A stretch of 64,000 nt of DNA, taken from Xenorhabdus cabanillasii. GTDB lineage: Bacteria; Pseudomonadota; Gammaproteobacteria; Enterobacterales; Enterobacteriaceae. The position numbers and the translations under genes are program-made. This document shows, one piece after another, positions 59,128 to 64,000 of this stretch. The first letter of the stretch is position 1. The number at the start of each line of letters is the position of its first letter. Location of the stretch: the NCBI RefSeq assembly GCF_003386665.1, contig NZ_QTUB01000001.1, positions 868,001-932,000 of the forward strand, written 5' to 3'. A model generated the notes under the pieces. The model was not told where the DNA came from, ran no database searches, and saw nothing but the letters and a program-made list of their open reading frames with translations.

Positions 59128-59673
59128 ATGACCAATGATGTAGTAGTGTTAGTTGACGCACAAGATGTACAGATCGGTGTTTGTGACAAACGCGTCGCTC
59201 ACTTAGGAGCAGGACAACTCCATCGCGCATTCTCGGTGTATCTGATCGACAGCACCGGGCGCCATCTCCTCCAATGTCGTGCAGCAGGTAAAATGCTTTG
59301 GCCAGGTTTCTGGTCAAATGCTTGTTGCAGTCATCCTGCACCTGGTGAGACTATTACGGATGCTGCGTCTCGTCGCCTACGCGAAGAATTAGGAATCTCT
59401 GCCTCCTGTCGCTTTCTATATAGTTTTGAGTACTATGCTCGCTTTGGTTCGATCGGTGCAGAACACGAATTATGTCACGTGTTGGTTGCTCAATCTGATG
59501 CTGTGGTCTCCCCAGCGACTGAAGAAGTCTGCGAGACCAAGTGGCTGACTCGCGCAGAAATATCAGCCCAACTTTCAGAATCGGAAGCACAATTTACTCC
59601 TTGGTTTCGAATGGAGTGGCGTCGCCTTCTATCGGAGCACCCTTCGTTCGACACACCAACATTGCAGGAATAA
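59128..59673 (+). CDS. idi: Isopentenyl-diphosphate delta-isomerase, type I
   Basis: Idi interconverts IPP and DMAPP, balancing C5 units for prenyl diphosphate synthesis. The 181-residue Nudix protein has the metal ligands His25 and His32, catalytic Cys67 in NACCSHPAPGE, the Nudix block RRLREELGI with Glu87, and Glu112/Glu114 in GAEHELCHVL. ATG 59128 follows GGAAGGAATACAG; a TTG at 59107 is less likely. It lies 72 bp after the methyltransferase and is less G+C-rich than the two genes before it, so it may have joined separately. It presumably raises the precursor supply for the terpene synthase. Confidence 0.93.
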   Translation: MTNDVVVLVDAQDVQIGVCDKRVAHLGAGQLHRAFSVYLIDSTGRHLLQCRAAGKMLWPGFWSNACCSHPAPGETITDAASRRLREELGISASCRFLYSFEYYARFGSIGAEHELCHVLVAQSDAVVSPATEEVCETKWLTRAEISAQLSESEAQFTPWFRMEWRRLLSEHPSFDTPTLQE

Positions 59674-59990
59674 ATGAATCACCCCGGTTTTCCTAGTGCC
59701 TCAGCCGTAATTGCTATGTAATCAGAGCCAATATGACCAATGTAAAATCTGTTCGACTGCCTCTCCCATTTTCTCCATCAATTTTGACTACAGCTTACGC
59801 AGTTCCATCATATTGAGGGCTATCAGTCCCTCTGGCGTTTTTTTCTCCTGTATCCGCAAGACCGCCAAAACCGCATGAGCTAGAGGGAACTCTAACTCAC
59901 CTTTGTCCAGAAGCGAGTTAGAGATAATCTGTGAATAATCGGCTAAGTATCAAGATTGGTTTGCTCGTGTTCTGATGAGCAAATCAATTG
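59674..59990. other. Right boundary region with probable insertion-element and gene remnants
   Basis: No intact gene. The start TGAATCACCCCGGTTTTCCTA resembles the terminal inverted repeat of IS3-family (IS51-like) elements in form. From 59949 to 59791 on the minus strand is a 53-codon open frame without a start codon (it includes SLLDKGELEFPLAHAVLAVL and TPEGLIALNMMELRKL) ending at a stop (59788-59790). This looks like the C-terminus of a lost phage or plasmid gene. Host sequence upstream of dnaB probably resumes by about 59960. Confidence 0.4.
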
Positions 59991-60074
59991 ATTTCATATA
60001 TAATTACTCAAGGTTGTTTTCATGGCGTATACTGGTGCGCTATTTCGTTCTTGTTTAGTGGATTGATGCGGTAC

Positions 60075-61484
60075 ATGGCTGGAAGAAAACCAACTAACAA
60101 CAGTATGGCTGAACCAAAAGATCGCCAAGTGGAAGGGCTGAAACTTCCACCACACTCTTTGGAAGCAGAGCAATCCGTGTTGGGCGGTTTGATGCTGGAT
60201 AATGAACGTTGGGATAATGTATCCGAACGTGTCACCAGCAATGATTTTTTCAGTCGTCCACATCGGCGTATTTTTGCTGAAATGCAGCGTTTGCTTGAAA
60301 CGGGCAAACCTATCGACCTGATTACATTATCAGAATCCTTGGAGCAAAATGGGGAGCTGGATAATGTTGGCGGTTTTGCTTATCTGGCAGAATTGTCAAA
60401 AAATACCCCAAGTGCGGCGAATATTAACGCTTATGCGGATATTGTCCGTGAACGTGCTGTTGTTCGCGATATGATCGCCGTTGCTAATGAAATTGCAGAT
60501 GCGGGGTATGATCCACAAGGGCGCACCAGCGAAGAATTATTAGATCTGGCGGAATCAAGGGTATTCCAGATCGCAGAAAATAGGGCGAATAAAGATGAAG
60601 GCCCGAAAGGAATTGAGCAGATCCTGGAAGAAACGGTTGAACGAATTGAACAATTGTATCAACGTCCGCATGACGGTGTGACAGGGGTTTCTACCGGTTA
60701 TCAAGATTTGGATAAGAAAACTGCCGGCTTGCAAAAATCTGACTTAATTATTGTCGCCGCACGTCCTTCAATGGGTAAAACCACTTTTGCGATGAACTTG
60801 TGTGAAAACGCGGCGATGATGCAGGATAAACCTGTTTTGATTTTTAGCCTGGAGATGCCCGGCAATCAGATCATGATGCGTATGTTGGCGTCTCTTTCCC
60901 GAGTAGATCAAACACGTATTCGTACTGGTCAGCTTGATGACGAGGACTGGGCGCGTATTTCCAGCACCATGGGGATTTTGCTGGAAAAACGCAATATGTA
61001 TATTGATGATTCATCCGGTTTAACCCCTACTGAAGTGCGCTCCCGGGCAAGAAGAGTTTTCCGTGAAAATGGTGGGCTTAGCCTGATCATGATCGATTAC
61101 CTGCAATTAATGCGGGTGCCTTCCCTATCTGACAACCGTACCTTGGAAATTGCTGAAATATCCCGATCACTCAAAGCATTGGCGAAAGAACTCCAGGTAC
61201 CTGTTGTTGCGTTATCCCAGCTTAACCGTAGTCTGGAGCAGCGAGCTGATAAAAAGCCCGTTAACTCAGACCTGCGTGAATCAGGCTCTATTGAACAGGA
61301 TGCTGACTTAATCATGTTTATTTATCGTGATGAGGTATATCACGATAATAGTGAACTGAAAGGAGTGGCAGAAATTATCATTGGCAAACAGCGTAATGGT
61401 CCTATCGGTACAGTGAGGCTAACGTTTAATGGTCAATGGTCACGGTTTGATAATTATGCAGGGCCAGGCTACAGCGACGAATAA
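60075..61484 (+). CDS. dnaB: Replicative DNA helicase
   Basis: DnaB is the hexameric helicase that unwinds the replication fork and binds primase. The 469-residue protein has the N-terminal domain (KLPPHSLEAEQSVLGGLMLDN), the linker region, and the RecA-type ATPase with Walker A ARPSMGKTT, Walker B LIMIDYLQLM and the sensor QLNRSLEQRADKKPVNSDLRESG. ATG 60075 (MAGRKPTNN) matches the family start; the frame is open 29 codons upstream with unrelated residues. It is followed by alr and tyrB as in E. coli. The island insertion ends immediately upstream, so its promoter may be new or rebuilt. Confidence 0.97.
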   Translation: MAGRKPTNNSMAEPKDRQVEGLKLPPHSLEAEQSVLGGLMLDNERWDNVSERVTSNDFFSRPHRRIFAEMQRLLETGKPIDLITLSESLEQNGELDNVGGFAYLAELSKNTPSAANINAYADIVRERAVVRDMIAVANEIADAGYDPQGRTSEELLDLAESRVFQIAENRANKDEGPKGIEQILEETVERIEQLYQRPHDGVTGVSTGYQDLDKKTAGLQKSDLIIVAARPSMGKTTFAMNLCENAAMMQDKPVLIFSLEMPGNQIMMRMLASLSRVDQTRIRTGQLDDEDWARISSTMGILLEKRNMYIDDSSGLTPTEVRSRARRVFRENGGLSLIMIDYLQLMRVPSLSDNRTLEIAEISRSLKALAKELQVPVVALSQLNRSLEQRADKKPVNSDLRESGSIEQDADLIMFIYRDEVYHDNSELKGVAEIIIGKQRNGPIGTVRLTFNGQWSRFDNYAGPGYSDE

Positions 61485-61546
61485 GCAGCAATGAATGACG
61501 TATTATTGAAAACCTACTGACCGGAAAAGAATAAAAAGGGGACAAA

Positions 61547-62626
61547 ATGAAAGCGGCAACTGCTGTTATCAACCGCCGCGCTCTGCGACATAATCTGCAA
61601 CAGGTCAGGGCGAAAGCTCCGAACAGTAAATTGCTTGCAGTTGTGAAAGCAAACGCCTATGGACATGGTTTATTGGAAACTGCGTATACAATGGAAGACG
61701 CTGATTGTTTTGGCGTTGCACGAATAGGGGAAGCACTGGCTCTGCGCAGTAATGGAATCATCAAACCAATCCTGCTTCTGGAGGGTTTTTTAGGGGCGTC
61801 AGACCTCCCTGTTTTGGTTGTCAACCATATTGAAACCGTGGTGCACAGCATCGAACAACTTGAAGCTCTGGAACAGGCTGATTTATCTCATCCCATTAAG
61901 GTGTGGATGAAGTTGGATACGGGGATGCATCGTCTTGGCGTTCGTCTGGATGAAGCAGAAAATTTTTATCAACGCTTGAGTCGTTGCTGTAACGTCGAAC
62001 AGCCCGTTAATATGATCACCCACTTTAGTCGTGCTGATGAACCACTGGTGGATACAACTGCCCTGCAAATTGAACGTTTTATGTCATTTATTGCGGGCAA
62101 AGCTGGTGAAAAATCGGTTTCAGCATCTGGGGGAATTTTGTTGTGGCCACAGGCACATCTGGATTGGGTTCGCCCTGGCATCATGATGTATGGTGTATCG
62201 CCGATGGCAGATAAAACTGCGGTTGATTTCAATTTAATGCCAGCGATGACATTGAAATCTAGCTTAATTGCTGTACGCAAACACAACTCGGGTGAATCGG
62301 TGGGTTATGGCGGTACTTGGATTAGTGAACGTGATACATATTTAGGCGTTGTGGCAATCGGATATGGTGATGGTTATCCCCGCAGTGCACCATCAGGCAC
62401 ACCCATCTTTGTTAATGGACGTGAAGTTCCTCTTGTTGGCCGGGTTTCCATGGATATGATTACGGTGGATTTGGGGCCTGATTGTCAGGACAAAGTGGGA
62501 GATGAAGTTACCCTCTGGGGGGCAGTCCTGCCTGCTGAAAGAATTGCAGAATATACAGGGATTAGTGCTTATGAACTGATCACGAAACTAACCTCACGTG
62601 TTGCAATGGAATATCTGGACGAATAA
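61547..62626 (+). CDS. alr: Alanine racemase
   Basis: Alr interconverts L- and D-alanine for peptidoglycan, using pyridoxal phosphate. The PLP lysine is Lys34 ([11 protein letters not shown]), and the opposing catalytic Tyr lies in [26 protein letters not shown] and [13 protein letters not shown] are standard motifs. The 359-residue length matches the biosynthetic enterobacterial enzyme, and the dnaB-alr position identifies it as alr rather than the catabolic dadX. AAAAGGGGACAAA precedes ATG 61547. Confidence 0.96.
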   Translation: MKAATAVINRRALRHNLQQVRAKAPNSKLLAVVKANAYGHGLLETAYTMEDADCFGVARIGEALALRSNGIIKPILLLEGFLGASDLPVLVVNHIETVVHSIEQLEALEQADLSHPIKVWMKLDTGMHRLGVRLDEAENFYQRLSRCCNVEQPVNMITHFSRADEPLVDTTALQIERFMSFIAGKAGEKSVSASGGILLWPQAHLDWVRPGIMMYGVSPMADKTAVDFNLMPAMTLKSSLIAVRKHNSGESVGYGGTWISERDTYLGVVAIGYGDGYPRSAPSGTPIFVNGREVPLVGRVSMDMITVDLGPDCQDKVGDEVTLWGAVLPAERIAEYTGISAYELITKLTSRVAMEYLDE

Positions 62627-62722
62627 TCGGGTTAAGTTATATTGTCTGTTATTGTGTTTTTATTTCACTGTTTGTATACAACAGTTTTTATGCTAACTAC
62701 GTAGCAGGGGGAGTATAACGTC

Positions 62723-63919
62723 GTGTTCCAGAATGTTGATGCTTACGCAGGTGATCCTATACTTTCGTTGTTGGAAATGTTTAAAAAAGACACCCGCGTA
62801 GAAAAAATTAATCTGAGCGTTGGGCTGTATTACGACGAACAGGGTATAACACCTCAATTGCAGGCTGTTGCAACCGCAGAAGAACAAATGAAAGCTTTGC
62901 CACAGTCTGCGTCTCTTTATCTCCCCATGGAAGGTTTGCTTGGTTATCGGCTGGCAATTCAAGAATTGCTGTTCGGTAAAGATCATCCGTTGTTGCAGCA
63001 AAATCGTATTGCAACGATTCAAACAGTCGGAGGCTCAGGCGCACTAAAAGTTGGTGCTGACTTTTTGCATCGTTATTTCCCTGATTCTGAAGTGTGGTGT
63101 AGTGATCCGACATGGGAAAACCATTATTCAATTTTCTCTGGAGCAGGGCTCAAAGTAAATTATTACCCTTACTTTGATAATAAAACTAAAGGGGTAAGAT
63201 TTGATGAAATGCTGGCAACTTTCCGGCAATTGCCGGCAAAAAGCATTATTCTGATGCACCCTTGTTGTCATAACCCAACCGGCTCTGATCTCACTAATGA
63301 ACAATGGGATCAGGTAGTTCAGGTCGCTAAAGAGCGGGCGTTGATCCCATTCCTTGATATTGCTTATCAGGGACTTGCTGATGGGATGGAAGAAGATGCT
63401 TACGCGATTCGGGCAATGGCAAATGCAGAATTACCTTGTTTGATCAGCAATTCGTTTTCAAAAATCTTCTCCCTGTATGGTGAGCGTGTTGGTGGATTGT
63501 CCGTTATTTGCGATGATGCCGAAACAAGTGAATGTGTTCTGGGGCAATTGAAAGCCAGTGTACGTCGGATTTATTCCAGCCCACCGAATTTTGGTGCTCA
63601 GGTTGTAACAAGAGTCTTAGCTGATCCGTTACTAAAAGCGCAATGGCTGAAAGAAGTTGAGCAGATGCGTTTACGCATTCTGGAAATGAGAACTGTATTG
63701 GTTAGCGCATTGAAACATGTGCTGCCAGAGAAAAACTTTGATCATTTGCTGAAACAACGCGGTATGTTTAGTTATACCGGCTTTAACTCTGAACAGGTTA
63801 ATCGCCTGCGTGGAGAATTTGGAGTCTATTTGATTGGTTCTGGCCGGGTTTGCATGGCCGGAGTAAACCATCATAACGTACAGCGTGTTGCAGAAGCATT
63901 TGCGGCAGTGAGTCAGTGA
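62723..63919 (+). CDS. tyrB: Aromatic-amino-acid aminotransferase
   Basis: TyrB transaminates aromatic 2-oxo acids (and leucine and aspartate) to complete tyrosine and phenylalanine synthesis, using PLP. The 398-residue fold-type I enzyme has [26 protein letters not shown], the PLP-lysine motif [17 protein letters not shown] and the substrate-carboxylate Arg in [11 protein letters not shown]. It begins with GTG 62723 ([13 protein letters not shown]), preceded by AGGGGGAG. Position after dnaB-alr distinguishes it from aspC. A hairpin follows at the window end. Confidence 0.95.
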   Translation: MFQNVDAYAGDPILSLLEMFKKDTRVEKINLSVGLYYDEQGITPQLQAVATAEEQMKALPQSASLYLPMEGLLGYRLAIQELLFGKDHPLLQQNRIATIQTVGGSGALKVGADFLHRYFPDSEVWCSDPTWENHYSIFSGAGLKVNYYPYFDNKTKGVRFDEMLATFRQLPAKSIILMHPCCHNPTGSDLTNEQWDQVVQVAKERALIPFLDIAYQGLADGMEEDAYAIRAMANAELPCLISNSFSKIFSLYGERVGGLSVICDDAETSECVLGQLKASVRRIYSSPPNFGAQVVTRVLADPLLKAQWLKEVEQMRLRILEMRTVLVSALKHVLPEKNFDHLLKQRGMFSYTGFNSEQVNRLRGEFGVYLIGSGRVCMAGVNHHNVQRVAEAFAAVSQ

Positions 63920-63969
63920 TTTTTGATTCCCTGAATATTGGGGGAATTGATGAAGATAATCACTACAGC

Positions 63970-64000
63970 CCTTTGTTCTGGTATTAGGCAAAGGGTTTCT
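63970..64000 (+). terminator. Probable terminator after tyrB (window edge)
   Basis: CCCTTTG and CAAAGGG form a 7-bp stem with a 14-nt loop, followed by TTTC at the window end. The T-run may continue beyond the sequence given. Confidence 0.6.

Overview
The window is a chromosomal segment of an enterobacterial gammaproteobacterium, most likely Photorhabdus or Xenorhabdus (Morganellaceae). Core proteins align closely over their full length with E. coli counterparts (ThiL, PgpA, RfaH, UbiD, Fre, FadBA, PepQ, TrkH, HemG, MetA, AceBAK, LysC, Pgi, UbiCA, PlsB, LexA, Zur, DusA, QorA, DnaB, Alr, TyrB), but they are AT-richer and joined in a different chromosomal order. The genus is an inference from style and content, not from a search.

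Layout. 1-1.7 kb: nusB end, thiL, pgpA. 1.8-6.1 kb: a very AT-rich two-gene insert, a class I lysyl-tRNA-synthetase/aldehyde-dehydrogenase fusion followed by an MFS transporter. 6.2-8.7 kb: pcp-DUF979-DUF969 peptide-uptake operon. 8.9-9.7 kb: a decapitated LuxR-type gene against an internally deleted IS1-like element. 9.8-21 kb: rfaH, ubiD-fre, fadBA with a FadR operator, pepQ-yigZ-trkH-hemG. 21-26.7 kb: a complete rRNA operon (16S, tRNA-Ile, tRNA-Ala, 23S with an intervening sequence in helix 25, 5S). 26.9-35.5 kb: metA, the glyoxylate-shunt operon aceBAK, a three-repeat putative lectin, eda and iclR. 35.7-48.1 kb: lysC, pgi, ubiCA, plsB, dgkA, lexA with two SOS boxes, zur, small membrane genes, dusA and qorA.

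Between qorA and dnaB, neighbours in E. coli, sits a composite island (about 48.2-59.97 kb). Its left part is a decayed P4/PICI-like satellite: a tyrosine integrase, an AlpA-primase/helicase fusion ORF, an iteron array resembling a P4-type origin, a probable membrane toxin/immunity pair, an HK97-type capsid gene fused to an IS110 transposase tail, and two ArdB/KlcA-like antirestriction genes. Its right part is a G+C-rich, actinobacterial-looking terpenoid cassette: a one-chain terpene synthase-cytochrome P450 fusion, a SAM methyltransferase translationally coupled to it, and a type I IPP isomerase. Housekeeping dnaB-alr-tyrB resumes after it.

The two best candidates for undescribed biology are the terpene synthase-P450 fusion cassette (56036-59673) and the LysRS-aldehyde dehydrogenase fusion with its transporter (2167-6133). 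Both look like small biosynthetic systems with unusual covalently joined enzymes.
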